A stretch of 64,000 bases of DNA from Alcaligenaceae bacterium (GTDB lineage: Bacteria; Pseudomonadota; Gammaproteobacteria; Burkholderiales; Burkholderiaceae_B): contig JACCEN010000006.1 in NCBI GenBank assembly GCA_013416435.1, forward strand, positions 1 to 64,000, written 5' to 3'. Under the pieces are notes generated by a model. It had not been told where the DNA came from, did no database searches, and was given only the letters and a program-made list of their open reading frames with translations. Shown piece by piece: positions 38,289-46,980 of the stretch; position 1 is the stretch's first letter; each line of letters starts with the position of its first letter. Made by a program: the position numbers and the translations under genes.

Positions 38289-38407
38289 GGGGTCAGACCC
38301 GCCGGGTCTGACCCCCGCTTCATTTCGACCAAGGGTCAGACCCCATGCGGGGCCTGACCCTGTTTTCTTTTGCGCAAGGGGTCAGACCCCGTACGGGGTC
38401 TGACCCC
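38289..38407. repeat. Three palindromic GGGGTC-type repeats
   Basis: A shortened copy (38289-38315), a diverged copy (about 38332-38361, with GGGGCCTGACCCT) and a perfect copy (38378-38407, spacer GTAC). They lie between tldD and the ectoine operon. The last one ends about 100 bases before the regulator ATG, so they sit close to or inside the promoter region. Confidence 0.9.
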
Positions 38408-38508
38408 ACGTCCTGATCCACCCGCACGTTGACACGATTGTTTGCTGGCCTTATCATTTCAGTAGAAATGAATTTGGCCCTTACTATTTTTTGATCCTTC
38501 GTGTCACC

Positions 38509-39048
38509 ATGACGACCTCCCATTCTTCGCAGCAGTACGACTTGCGCATCCTGCGCGCCATGCGGCGCATCACGCGTTCCGTCGCGCTGCATTCCCGTCA
38601 ATTGGCTGCATTCAGCAATATCACGGCGCCTCAGCTGGTCTGCCTGCGTGCCGTCATCGAACGTGGTCCGCTGACGGCAACGGCGATCAGCCGTGAAATC
38701 CACGTCAGTGCCAGCACCGTGGTGGGCATTCTGGATCGCCTGGAGGACAAGGGCCTGGTCCGGCGCGAACGCGGCCGGGAAGACCGGCGCATCGTATTCG
38801 TTTCCGCGACGCCCGAAGGCGTCAAGCTGGCGAGCGAGACCCCATCGCCGCTGCAGCAGAAACTGGCCGATGCCCTCAAGGCTTTACCCGAGCTCGAGCA
38901 GGCGACCATCACCCTGTCGCTCGAGCGCATCGTCGACCTGATGGAGTCGGATGGAACCCTTCCGGCAGATCCCCCAGGAGAACCTGCTTCGCCCCTGCTT
39001 GATGTACCCATAAGCGGGGCGTTGCCCGAATCCGGATTGGCAGTGTGA
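38509..39048 (+). CDS. ectR: MarR family regulator of the ectoine operon
   Basis: A 179-residue MarR-type regulator. The winged helix is visible in [20 protein letters not shown] with the wing [21 protein letters not shown]. It heads the ect genes and its stop overlaps the ectA GTG (39045-39048). EctR-like MarR proteins repress ectABC in several halotolerant bacteria; the same role is inferred here, with osmotic stress relieving repression. ATG at 38509 was chosen over an upstream TTG. Confidence 0.85.
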   Translation: MTTSHSSQQYDLRILRAMRRITRSVALHSRQLAAFSNITAPQLVCLRAVIERGPLTATAISREIHVSASTVVGILDRLEDKGLVRRERGREDRRIVFVSATPEGVKLASETPSPLQQKLADALKALPELEQATITLSLERIVDLMESDGTLPADPPGEPASPLLDVPISGALPESGLAV

Positions 39049-39641
39049 ATTTAGAAACCAGTACAGACCCCAGCACTTCAACCTTATCTCCCGAACCGGC
39101 AGCCGGCGCATCCTCGTGCGACCGGGACATGTACTGGCTGCGAGCGCCGGAACGGTCCGATGCGGCCGACATCCATCGCTTGATCTCGCGGTGTCCGCCG
39201 CTGGATCTCAATTCCCTCTATACCTATCTCCTGCTCAGCGAGCACTTCCGCCAGACCTGCATCGTGGCCGGTTCGGAAGACCGCTTGCTGGGCTTCGTTT
39301 CCGCCTACACGCGTCCGCAACGATCCGATGTCCTGTTTGTCTGGCAGGTCGCCGTGCATGCCGAGGCGCGGGGGCGCAGGCTGGCGCATCATATGCTCAC
39401 CCGCCTGCTGCGGCGCGACGCGCTGGCGCAAGTCAAATACATAGAAACCACCGTGGGTCCGGGCAACCAGGCATCGCGCAGCGTCTTCGAGCGGCTGGCG
39501 CGCGATCTGTCGGCACCCTTGAAGGAAAGCCCCTTGTTCGACGCGGACCTGTTCGGTGGCCAGTCGCACGACGATGAGCCTTTGCTTCGCATCGGACCAT
39601 TCCGGTCTTTGGATCAGCCAGGGCCGAATCCGGTTCGATGA
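39045..39641 (+). CDS. ectA: L-2,4-diaminobutyrate N-gamma-acetyltransferase
   Basis: A 198-residue GNAT enzyme that acetylates diaminobutyrate, the second step of ectoine synthesis. [20 protein letters not shown] is the EctA signature, and [15 protein letters not shown] follows near residue 140. The GTG start overlaps the ectR stop. Its first 28 residues form a Ser/Thr/Pro-rich extension ahead of the fold. Position before ectB, ectC and ectD confirms the call. Confidence 0.94.
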   Translation: MNLETSTDPSTSTLSPEPAAGASSCDRDMYWLRAPERSDAADIHRLISRCPPLDLNSLYTYLLLSEHFRQTCIVAGSEDRLLGFVSAYTRPQRSDVLFVWQVAVHAEARGRRLAHHMLTRLLRRDALAQVKYIETTVGPGNQASRSVFERLARDLSAPLKESPLFDADLFGGQSHDDEPLLRIGPFRSLDQPGPNPVR

Positions 39642-39731
39642 TCCCTGCAGCAACAACTCCTTTTCCGCGCCGATCGTGTCGCGGAGGGGACTGCTCTTTC
39701 ATAGATTTTCATAACCAAGAGAGGAAGAAAC

Positions 39732-41042
39732 ATGATGGACTTAAAAATATTTGACCGGATGGAGTCGCAGGTGCGGGGCTACATCCGGTCTTTTCCAGTC
39801 ATTTTCAAGCGAGCCAAAGGCTCCGTGCTGATCGATGAAAACAATAAGGAATACATTGATTTCTTCAGTGGCGCCGGCACGCTGAACTATGGCCACAACA
39901 ACCCGCTCCTGAAGCAGAAATTGATCGAGTATCTCGAGTCGGATGGGGTCGTGCATGGATTGGACATGGCGACCACGGCGAAGAAGTATTTTCTCGAGAC
40001 ATTCGAGCGCGTTTTGCTCAAACCCAGAGGCTGGCAATACACCTTGCAATTCACGGGGCCGACGGGCACCAATGCCGTGGAAGCGGCCTTGAAGCTCGCG
40101 CGCCAGGTGAAGGGCCGGCCGAACGTCGTTTCCTTCACCCACGGCTTCCATGGCGTAAGCGGCGGCTCGCTGGCCGTCACGGCCAATGCCAAGTTTCGCG
40201 GCGCAGCGGGCTTTCCGCTGGCGAACACGACCTTCATGCCCTATGACGGCTATATGGGGCCGGACGTCAATACCATTGCCTACTTCGAACGCATGCTGGA
40301 AGACACCAGCAGCGGCCTCGACAAGCCCGCCGCGGTCATCGTCGAGACGGTGCAGGGAGAAGGCGGTGTGAACGTCGCCAGCCGCAATTGGCTGAAAGAG
40401 CTGGAACGCCTCTGCCGCCAGCACGACATGCTGCTGATCGTCGACGACATCCAGGTGGGCTGCGGCCGTACCGGCAACTTCTTCAGCTTCGACTCGCTGG
40501 GCATCCGGCCCGACATCATCACATTGTCCAAGTCCCTGTCCGGCTTCGGCTTGCCGATGTCGCTGGTGCTGATGAAGCCCGAGCTCGATATCTGGAAGCC
40601 TGGCGCACACAGTGGTACCTTCCGTGGCAACAATCTGGCCTTCGTCACCGCCGCGCAGGCGCTGGACAGCTATTGGGCAGACGAAAGCTTTGCGGGAGCG
40701 ATACAACGAAAGGAGCGCCTGGTACGGGACTGGCTCGAGAACATCGTGCACAGCTACCCGCGCGCGGGGCTGAGTGTCCGGGGCAGGGGATTGATACAAG
40801 GACTGGTGGTTCCTCCCGGGCACGATATGGCAAACCGGATCGCGAAGGCGGCCTTCGAAGAGGGCGTCGTGATCGAGACGTCGGGGGCGCAGGACGAAGT
40901 CCTGAAAGTCTTGCCGGCCCTGACCATCGAAGACGACCAACTGATGCGTGGTCTGGAAATCATAGAGCGCGGCCTGGGCCGGGTCTTGGCGGAAACGGCC
41001 ACGGGCGCGCAGGTATTCAAGCTTGGAGGAAGAGCACGATGA
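39732..41042 (+). CDS. ectB: Diaminobutyrate--2-oxoglutarate transaminase
   Basis: A 436-residue class III PLP aminotransferase that makes diaminobutyrate from aspartate semialdehyde. [16 protein letters not shown] near residue 42, [14 protein letters not shown] and the TLSKSLSG lysine (Schiff base) are diagnostic. A good AGAGGAAG site precedes the ATG. It overlaps ectC by 4 bases. No dedicated aspartokinase gene accompanies the cluster. Confidence 0.95.
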   Translation: MMDLKIFDRMESQVRGYIRSFPVIFKRAKGSVLIDENNKEYIDFFSGAGTLNYGHNNPLLKQKLIEYLESDGVVHGLDMATTAKKYFLETFERVLLKPRGWQYTLQFTGPTGTNAVEAALKLARQVKGRPNVVSFTHGFHGVSGGSLAVTANAKFRGAAGFPLANTTFMPYDGYMGPDVNTIAYFERMLEDTSSGLDKPAAVIVETVQGEGGVNVASRNWLKELERLCRQHDMLLIVDDIQVGCGRTGNFFSFDSLGIRPDIITLSKSLSGFGLPMSLVLMKPELDIWKPGAHSGTFRGNNLAFVTAAQALDSYWADESFAGAIQRKERLVRDWLENIVHSYPRAGLSVRGRGLIQGLVVPPGHDMANRIAKAAFEEGVVIETSGAQDEVLKVLPALTIEDDQLMRGLEIIERGLGRVLAETATGAQVFKLGGRAR

Positions 41043-41434
41043 TCGTAAGGAACGTCAAGGACGTCATTGGAACCGACAACGAGGTCAAGACGGAAAACTG
41101 GCTGAGCCGCCGTGTGCTGCTGCGCAAGGACGGAATGGGTTTCTCCTTCCATGAGACCGTCATCTTTCCCGGGACCGAAACCCATATCCATTATCAAAAT
41201 CACCTTGAAGCCGTGTGGTGCATCGAGGGAGACGGGGAGATAGAAACCATTGCCGACGGTCGCAAGTACGCCTTGGGGCCGGGCGTGGTCTATGCCTTGG
41301 ATGAGAACGACGAGCATTGGCTGCGCGGCGGCAAGGAGCCATTGCGCGTCATTTGCGTCTTCAATCCGCCTCTTACCGGCTTCGAGGTGCACGACGAGAA
41401 AGGCGTGTATCCCGCCGTGTCGGATGCTGCCTGA
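41039..41434 (+). CDS. ectC: L-ectoine synthase
   Basis: A 131-residue cupin that closes N-gamma-acetyl-diaminobutyrate to ectoine. [20 protein letters not shown] carries the cupin metal residues, and [14 protein letters not shown] marks the second motif. ATG 41039 overlaps the ectB stop (ATGA). The length matches EctC (about 130). Confidence 0.95.
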   Translation: MIVRNVKDVIGTDNEVKTENWLSRRVLLRKDGMGFSFHETVIFPGTETHIHYQNHLEAVWCIEGDGEIETIADGRKYALGPGVVYALDENDEHWLRGGKEPLRVICVFNPPLTGFEVHDEKGVYPAVSDAA

Positions 41435-41450
41435 ATCAAAGGAGTACAGT

Positions 41451-42371
41451 ATGAAAACAGCGATCAAGGATCTGTACGTTTCGCGTACGGATCGGAACGC
41501 CGCCATCATTGCCCGGCAGGATCCGGTCGTCTATGGCGGCGGCAATTATGCCGATGCGCTCGACGAGCGCCAGCAGGCCAGCTATGAACGCGATGGCTTT
41601 CTGTTGATCGAAGATCTCTTCAGTGGACCGGAGGTCGCCGCGCTGCTGCAGGAAGTGCAGCGCATGAGCAGCGATCCCGCCATCACCGGACTGGACGAAG
41701 CCATCACCGAACCCGGAAGCGATGCGGTACGTTCGATCTTCCGGGTGCACGAGTTGAGCGAATTATTGAGCGGACTCGCACGCGACCCCAGATTGATCAA
41801 CGTCGCCCGCCAGATTCTGGGATCCGAGGTCTACATGCACCAATCCCGGGCGAACATGAAGCCCGGCTTCAAAGGCAAGGAGTTCTACTGGCATTCGGAT
41901 TTCGAGACCTGGCACGTCGAGGACGGAATGCCGGGCATGCGCGCCATTAGCTGCTCGCTGCTCCTGACCGACAACAACGCTTGCAATGGCCCTCTCATGC
42001 TCGTACCCGGCTCGCACATGCAGTTCATCGCATGCAAGGGGAAGACGCCGGACCGCCATTATGAGAAGTCGCTGAAGAAGCAGGAGTACGGCGTGCCCGA
42101 CCCCGTGAGCCTGCGGCTGCTGGCCGAGCAGGGCGGCATCAAGGCAATGGAGGCGACGGCCGGATCCGTCATTTTCTTCGATTGCAATACGATGCATGGA
42201 TCCAATGGCAATATCTCGCCTTGGCCCCGCGCGAACGTATTCATGGTCTACAACAGCGTGGAGAATGCGCTTCAGCCGCCCAAGTATGGATTGAGCCCGC
42301 GTCCGGAGCACATCGCCACGCGCAAAAGCTTCGAGCCTCTCGTGCCGCAGGAGGCAGCGGCGTACGCATGA
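41451..42371 (+). CDS. ectD: Ectoine 5-hydroxylase
   Basis: A 306-residue Fe(II)/2-oxoglutarate dioxygenase converting ectoine to 5-hydroxyectoine. WHSDFETWHVEDGMPG supplies the H-x-D iron ligands and the EctD signature. The distal histidine lies in TMHGSNGN, and an Arg for 2-oxoglutarate follows. AAAGGAG sits 6 bases before the ATG. It ends the operon, with strong hairpins downstream. Confidence 0.95.
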   Translation: MKTAIKDLYVSRTDRNAAIIARQDPVVYGGGNYADALDERQQASYERDGFLLIEDLFSGPEVAALLQEVQRMSSDPAITGLDEAITEPGSDAVRSIFRVHELSELLSGLARDPRLINVARQILGSEVYMHQSRANMKPGFKGKEFYWHSDFETWHVEDGMPGMRAISCSLLLTDNNACNGPLMLVPGSHMQFIACKGKTPDRHYEKSLKKQEYGVPDPVSLRLLAEQGGIKAMEATAGSVIFFDCNTMHGSNGNISPWPRANVFMVYNSVENALQPPKYGLSPRPEHIATRKSFEPLVPQEAAAYA

Positions 42372-42381
42372 TGAGGCGGTA

Positions 42382-42450
42382 GGGCGGGACGAACCCGCCC
42401 GCTAGGGACCGCGGGGCCCGCAAGCCTGGCGATACGCCGGGCTTGCGGGC
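42382..42450. terminator. Two hairpins between convergent ectD and ehuA
   Basis: GGGCGGG/CCCGCCC (42382-42400) is followed by a longer hairpin with outer arms GCCCGCAAGC/GCTTGCGGGC and inner CTGGCG/CGCCGG around an ATA loop (42416-42450), giving about 16 base pairs. There is no strong T-run, but the position between convergent operons fits a bidirectional terminator. Confidence 0.6.
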
Positions 42451-42457
42451 TGCTTTG

Positions 42458-43240
42458 TCAATGGGGCTCGGGACTCAGGAAGCCCTTCAGGAACTCTTGC
42501 GTGCGCTCTTCGCGCGGGGCCGAGAACACCTGCTCGGGCGGTCCCTCCTCGACGATGCGGCCCTTGTCGAAAAAGCAGACGCGGTCGGAAATCTGCTTGG
42601 CGAATTGCATCTCGTGCGTGACCAGCAGCATGGTCAGGTCATGCTCGTTCGAAAGCCGCTGGATGACATTCAGGACCTCGCCGACCAGTTCAGGATCCAG
42701 TGCCGACGTGGGTTCGTCGAACAGCATGATGTTGGGGCGCATGGCCAGGGCGCGTGCAATGGCCACGCGCTGCTGCTGGCCGCCGGAAAGCTGGCTGGGG
42801 AATTTGTCGGCCTGGTCGGACAGACCCACGAGCTCCAGGTATTCCTCGGCGCGTTCATTGGCTTTACGCTTGTCCAGCCCCAGCACATGCACCGGCGCTT
42901 CCGTGATATTGCGCCGGACCGTCATATGGGGGAAGAGATTGAACTGCTGGAAGACCATGCCCATTTCCTTGCGCATAGCACGAAGGTGATCTTCGCCGGC
43001 GGGGGCGAGCTGCCCGTTGCGCTCTTCGTGCCACAGCGGCTTGCCGGCCACATGGATGACCCCCTCGTCGATATTCTCGAGCGTCATGAGGATGCGCAGT
43101 ACAGTGGATTTACCCGAGCCGGAAGGTCCGATAATGGTGACCTTCTCGCCTTTGGCCACGGAGAATTCAAGGGCGTCGAGCACGGTTACGTCGCCGAACT
43201 TCTTGGTGACCTTGTCGAATTGAATGATGTCATTTGTCAT
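42458..43240 (-). CDS. ehuA: Ectoine-type ABC transporter ATP-binding protein
   Basis: A 260-residue amino-acid-type ABC ATPase. Walker A is GPSGSGKSTVLRIL, the signature LSGGQQQRVAIARAL, and Walker B IMLFDEPTSALDP. It ends the ehuBCDA-like operon and overlaps ehuD by 4 bases. The ehu assignment comes from position opposite ectABCD and the four-gene layout; the ATPase alone would only say polar amino acid uptake. Confidence 0.83.
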   Translation of the reverse strand: MTNDIIQFDKVTKKFGDVTVLDALEFSVAKGEKVTIIGPSGSGKSTVLRILMTLENIDEGVIHVAGKPLWHEERNGQLAPAGEDHLRAMRKEMGMVFQQFNLFPHMTVRRNITEAPVHVLGLDKRKANERAEEYLELVGLSDQADKFPSQLSGGQQQRVAIARALAMRPNIMLFDEPTSALDPELVGEVLNVIQRLSNEHDLTMLLVTHEMQFAKQISDRVCFFDKGRIVEEGPPEQVFSAPREERTQEFLKGFLSPEPH

Positions 43241-43929
43241 CGCAGGGGAAGTCCTTGCTTGGGAAGGCGGGTGTCCAGATGGCGCACGCCGGCCGCCGCC
43301 GCCAGCGTCAGCAGCAGATACAGTCCTCCGACCATGGACAGGGGGATCAGATAATTGAAAGTGCGGTCGCCGATGATCTTGGCCACGTTGAGCATCTCGA
43401 GCACTGAGACGACGGAAAGCACCGGCACGTCTTTCATGATCGACACCAGGTAGTTTCCCAGTGCCGGAATGATCCTCGGAATGGCCTGGGGCACGATGAT
43501 GACGCTGAAGGTGCGCAGCGCCGACAGGTCGAGGGCGTGCGCGGCTTCAGTCTGGCCACGCGCGATGGATTCGATGCCCGCGCGGTAGACTTCCGACGTA
43601 TAAGCGCTGTACTGGATGCCCAGGGCGAGCGCGCCCGTCAGGAAGGCCGGCAGGACGATGCCGTATTCGGGCAGCACATGGTACAGAAAGAACAGCTGCA
43701 CCAGTAGCGGCGTGTCGCGGATGAATTCGGTGATGAAGCGCGCCGGCCAGGACACGATGCGCAGCCGCGACGACTTCAGCCCCGCCAGAATCAGGCCCAG
43801 TATGGCGGCCACGACGAAACCCAGGACGGTCGCCTGCAGCGTGACCACCAGCCCCTTCAACAGGATGGGGAGGATGGACCAGGCGAAAACCCAGTTGTTG
43901 GCGGTGTCCCATTCTATGCCCAGCAGCAT
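43237..43929 (-). CDS. ehuD: Ectoine-type ABC transporter permease
   Basis: A 230-residue His/Glu/Gln-family permease with about five membrane segments. It carries the domain block FITEFIRDTPLLVQLFFLYH and the EAA-like loop AHALDLSALRTFSVIIVPQA before the C-terminal helices. It lies 2 bases after ehuC and overlaps ehuA. It would form the heterodimeric pore with EhuC. Confidence 0.82.
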   Translation of the reverse strand: MLLGIEWDTANNWVFAWSILPILLKGLVVTLQATVLGFVVAAILGLILAGLKSSRLRIVSWPARFITEFIRDTPLLVQLFFLYHVLPEYGIVLPAFLTGALALGIQYSAYTSEVYRAGIESIARGQTEAAHALDLSALRTFSVIIVPQAIPRIIPALGNYLVSIMKDVPVLSVVSVLEMLNVAKIIGDRTFNYLIPLSMVGGLYLLLTLAAAAGVRHLDTRLPKQGLPLR

Positions 43930-43931
43930 GC

Positions 43932-44603
43932 TCAGGACCTCCCGGCGCGCCAGCGCCCCACGGAATTTTCAAGAATCTTCATGAGCGCGGTCAATACCAG
44001 GGCCATGCCGAAGTACATGAACAGCAGAAGCGTATAGATGGTGACGCTGTCCTGGGTGAAGTTCCGGACCTGCTCGGCCCGGAAAGCCAGGTCGCCGAGG
44101 CTGATCAAGGAAACGAGGGCGGTATCCTTCAGGTTCTGTATCGCCAGATTGCCGAAGCTGGGCATCATCTCCGGAATGGCCTGTGGCAGCGAAATGCGCC
44201 AGAGTATCTGCCGCGGCGTGAAGTCCAGTGCCTTGGCGGCCTCATGCTGCGCAGGCGGCACCGCCTGTATGGCGCCCCGCACGACCTCGGCGCCATAGGC
44301 TCCGATGTTCAGCGCCAGCGCCAGGGTTCCCGCCAGGACGGGCGGAAGGCGCAGGTCGATTCCTATGGCCTGTCCAAGCAAGGGCAGGGCGAAGTACAGC
44401 CAGAACAGCTGAACCAGGAGCGAAGTGCCGCGGAAGACCTCGATGAAAACGATGGCCACCCCACGCACCAGCCGGTTTCCCGACACCTTGCCTATGCCGA
44501 ACACGAACGCGCATACGGCGCCCAGTATCGTGGAATAGACCGTCAGCTGAATCGTGACCCATGCGCCCTCCAGCAAGGGCGGCATATAGCTTAGCCAGTT
44601 CAT
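43932..44603 (-). CDS. ehuC: Ectoine-type ABC transporter permease
   Basis: A 223-residue permease of the same family as its neighbour, with VFIEVFRGTSLLVQLFWLYF and the EAA-like stretch HEAAKALDFTPRQILWRISL. It sits 12 bases after ehuB and 2 before ehuD. Substrate assignment depends on context. Confidence 0.82.
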   Translation of the reverse strand: MNWLSYMPPLLEGAWVTIQLTVYSTILGAVCAFVFGIGKVSGNRLVRGVAIVFIEVFRGTSLLVQLFWLYFALPLLGQAIGIDLRLPPVLAGTLALALNIGAYGAEVVRGAIQAVPPAQHEAAKALDFTPRQILWRISLPQAIPEMMPSFGNLAIQNLKDTALVSLISLGDLAFRAEQVRNFTQDSVTIYTLLLFMYFGMALVLTALMKILENSVGRWRAGRS

Positions 44604-44615
44604 GAAGCGGATGCT

Positions 44616-45482
44616 TTATCCTGCCGCGCAGAGCTGTTCAGTCGTTTTGTTGAATGATTCCTTGGCGTCGGTGGCACTGAAGCCATGGTGCGACATGGTC
44701 TTGGCCCACCCTTCGGTTTGCTTGAACTTGGCAAGCTCGGCGTTTACGGCATCACGGAAATCGGCGGAGTCTTGGCTGAAGGTGAAGCCGCCCCAGCTTC
44801 GAGCCGGCGTTCCGTTGATCACGGGATCCGTGAAATTCGTTGCCGCTTCCACCTTGTCACTCTTGGCGGCCAGTTCGCTTACCGTCAGGCTGGTTGCCGC
44901 GTAGGCGGACGCCCGGCCGGTCGATACCGTGGAGATGGCGTCGGCATTGTTGGAGATCGTCACCATGCGGTTGGCCGGCACCCCCAGTGCCTGCAGCATC
45001 TCCAACTGGTCGGCGCCGGCCATGATGGCTACTTTCTTGTCCGACTGGGCGAAGCTTTCGTAGGTGTGGACGTCGTCGGGGTTGCCCTTGGCGACCAGCA
45101 GGCCTTCTCCATAAGAGCTGTTCGGCTCCGAGAATAGAACCTCCTTGCAGCGTTGCGGCAGGATGGCCATTTCGGCCGCGACCATATCGAAGCGATTGGC
45201 ACGCAGCCCGGGAATCAGCGAGCCGAAATTGGTCGTGATCCATTCGATCTTGTGTATGCCCAATTGCTCCATGATGTGCTTGGCCACATCCGGCCCCATG
45301 CCTTTGGCCTGGCCGTCCATGTCCATATAGCCGTAAGGGATCTCGTTGGCCACGGCGATGCGTACCGTGCCGCGCTTCTTGATGTCGTCGAGGCTTGCCG
45401 CCTGAGCCTGAAAGGCGAGCACGCCCACGGCGGCAAATGCTGTCAATGTGCGCTTCAGGGTTTTCTTAAGGCGTTCGTTCAT
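44616..45482 (-). CDS. ehuB: Ectoine/hydroxyectoine-type ABC transporter substrate-binding protein
   Basis: A 288-residue family 3 periplasmic receptor with a Sec signal ending near AQA. The segment KKRGTVRIAVANEIPYGYMD and the GMGPDVAKHIMEQLG block fit EhuB-like proteins. The ATG at 45482 was chosen because AAAAGGA lies before it and the signal then starts normally. It leads the importer operon, convergent with ectABCD, so the cell can both make and recover ectoines. No ectoine-degradation genes are present in the window. Confidence 0.84.
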   Translation of the reverse strand: MNERLKKTLKRTLTAFAAVGVLAFQAQAASLDDIKKRGTVRIAVANEIPYGYMDMDGQAKGMGPDVAKHIMEQLGIHKIEWITTNFGSLIPGLRANRFDMVAAEMAILPQRCKEVLFSEPNSSYGEGLLVAKGNPDDVHTYESFAQSDKKVAIMAGADQLEMLQALGVPANRMVTISNNADAISTVSTGRASAYAATSLTVSELAAKSDKVEAATNFTDPVINGTPARSWGGFTFSQDSADFRDAVNAELAKFKQTEGWAKTMSHHGFSATDAKESFNKTTEQLCAAG

Positions 45483-45516
45483 CGCGGGTCCTTTTCTTGT
45501 TGGAGGGGTTGTCGGA

Positions 45517-45546
45517 GGGGTCTGACCCCATTCGGGGTCTGACCCC
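45517..45546. repeat. GGGGTC-type repeat with identically oriented arms
   Basis: Both arms read GGGGTCTGACCCC around the spacer ATTC, unlike the other copies, whose two arms have opposite central bases. It lies 35 bases upstream of the ehuB start, close to or inside its promoter region. Confidence 0.85.
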
Positions 45547-45618
45547 TTGAAATGATAACGCACATAATAATTTCAGTTCAAATCAATAGCACACGGATCA
45601 ATTCCAAGAAATTTCTGA

Positions 45619-45647
45619 TTGGCAGACAAGAAACTCTGTGCTAGGAT
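45619..45647 (+). promoter_or_regulatory. Predicted sigma-70 promoter of the Phe leader and aroG
   Basis: TTGGCA (45619-45624) and TAGGAT (45642-45647) are separated by 17 bases, with an extended TGC just before the -10 box. Transcription would begin around 45653-45656, at or next to the leader ATG, suggesting a nearly leaderless start. An alternative is a promoter further upstream with AGGA (45643-45646) as ribosome site. Confidence 0.5.
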
Positions 45648-45655
45648 CTACGCTT

Positions 45656-45742
45656 ATGTACCGCGCATCCCAATTTTTCTTCTTTTATTTTTTTGCTTTT
45701 CCGAAACCGCTGGTGGAGGAAGGGAAGCGTTGTACGCAGTAA
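45656..45742 (+). CDS. Phenylalanine-rich attenuator leader peptide (28 aa)
   Basis: A 28-codon frame with start ATG and stop TAA. Residues 7-16 read FFFFYFFAFP, so seven of nine consecutive residues are Phe and one is Tyr. This closely resembles the PheL leader of enterobacterial pheA. It ends 22 bases before a rho-independent terminator and 88 bases before a DAHP synthase gene. Ribosome stalling at scarce Phe-tRNA would control termination. It is far below usual gene-calling length, so annotation pipelines would normally miss it. Confidence 0.85.
   Translation: MYRASQFFFFYFFAFPKPLVEEGKRCTQ
45708..45716 (+). promoter_or_regulatory. Antiterminator arm within the leader peptide
   Basis: CGCTGGTGG can pair over nine positions (eight Watson-Crick, one G-U) with CCGCCAGCG at 45766-45774, which contains the 5' arm of the terminator. 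The two structures exclude each other. The arm lies just 3' of the Phe codons, where a ribosome stalled on them would leave it free. Confidence 0.65.
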
Positions 45743-45757
45743 AAAAGAACCAAATTC

Positions 45758-45793
45758 CCAAAAAGCCGCCAGCGAAGCTAGGCGGCTTTTTTT
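45758..45793 (+). terminator. Attenuator terminator before aroG
   Basis: GCCGCCAGC and GCTAGGCGGC form a hairpin around GAA with one bulged A, preceded by a run of A and followed by seven T. It lies between the leader stop codon and the aroG start, the standard place for a transcription attenuator. Confidence 0.85.
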
Positions 45794-45830
45794 GTACCGC
45801 TCGCTAGCTGACAAAACCAGGAGTTAAGCT

Positions 45831-46925
45831 GTGTCACACAATACAGACGATTTACGTATACGCGAAATCAAGGAACTCAGTCCCCCGGCCCACGTGATGC
45901 GCGAGTTTCCGTGTACGACCGCTATTTCCTCTACGGTCTATGGCGCCCGGAACGCACTGCATCGCATACTGGAAGGCGCGGACGACCGGCTGGCAGTGGT
46001 CATCGGGCCTTGCTCCATACACAACCCGGCAGCAGCCATCGATTACGCCAAGCGTCTTGTGGCCGAACGCATCCGCCACCAGGACGCGCTCGAGATCATC
46101 ATGCGCGTGTATTTCGAGAAGCCCCGCACGACGGTAGGCTGGAAAGGGCTCATCAACGACCCGGGCCTGGATGGCAGCTTCAATATCAATCAGGGGCTGC
46201 GCACCGCCCGGGAACTCCTCATCGACGTCAATGCCCTGGGCCTGCCCGCCGGATGCGAATTTCTCGATATGATCACCCCCCAATACATTGCCGACCTGGT
46301 GTCCTGGGGAGCCATCGGCGCGCGAACGACCGAAAGCCAGGTGCATCGTGAACTGGCTTCCGGCCTTTCGTGCCCGGTCGGGTTCAAGAACGGGACCGAC
46401 GGCAACACGAAAATCGCCATCGACGCGATCAAGGCCGCATCGCAGCCGCACCACTTCCTCTCGGTGACCAAGGGCGGCCATTCCGCCATCGTCTCCACCG
46501 TCGGCAACAACGACTGCCACGTCATCCTGCGAGGCGGCAAAGTCCCCAACTACGATGCGGAAAACGTTGAAGCGGCATGCCAGGCGCTCATGAAGAACGG
46601 CTTGAATCCGCGCATCATGGTCGATGCCAGCCACGCCAACAGCAATAAGGATTACCGCAACCAGCCTCTCGTGCTCGACGACATCGCGGCTCAGATGGAA
46701 GCCGGCGACGAGCGGATCTTCGGTGTCATGGTGGAAAGCAACCTGGTGGGCGGCCGGCAAGATCTGGTCGAAGGCCAGCCGCTGGCTTACGGTCAGAGCA
46801 TCACCGACGGCTGCATCGACTGGGACGCTTCGGTCCGGGTGCTGGAGCGTCTTGCCGAGGCCGTGCGGAAACGCCGCCAGGCATGCGCGCAATCAGCAAA
46901 TGCCCTGATCGGCAGCCACGCCTAA
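45831..46925 (+). CDS. aroG: 3-deoxy-7-phosphoheptulonate (DAHP) synthase, AroG type
   Basis: A 364-residue type I alpha DAHP synthase, first enzyme of the shikimate pathway, joining phosphoenolpyruvate and erythrose 4-phosphate. IGPCSIHNP near residue 60, RVYFEKPRTTVGWKGLINDP near residue 92 and GFKNGTDGN near residue 185 are active-site segments. The start is GTG with CCAGGAG upstream. The Phe-rich leader upstream suggests that this is the Phe-responsive isoenzyme, which would be controlled both by transcription and by feedback. Confidence 0.95.
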   Translation: MSHNTDDLRIREIKELSPPAHVMREFPCTTAISSTVYGARNALHRILEGADDRLAVVIGPCSIHNPAAAIDYAKRLVAERIRHQDALEIIMRVYFEKPRTTVGWKGLINDPGLDGSFNINQGLRTARELLIDVNALGLPAGCEFLDMITPQYIADLVSWGAIGARTTESQVHRELASGLSCPVGFKNGTDGNTKIAIDAIKAASQPHHFLSVTKGGHSAIVSTVGNNDCHVILRGGKVPNYDAENVEAACQALMKNGLNPRIMVDASHANSNKDYRNQPLVLDDIAAQMEAGDERIFGVMVESNLVGGRQDLVEGQPLAYGQSITDGCIDWDASVRVLERLAEAVRKRRQACAQSANALIGSHA

Positions 46926-46980
46926 AAAACAGTAGTATCGGGATAGCGACATCATCATGGAAGTCAAGGAGTCTGAAAGC

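Noticed and set aside
45619-45807. A 62-codon frame overlapping the Phe leader in another frame
   Set aside because: It would read through the attenuator terminator and has no family similarity; the 28-codon Phe-rich frame explains the region better.
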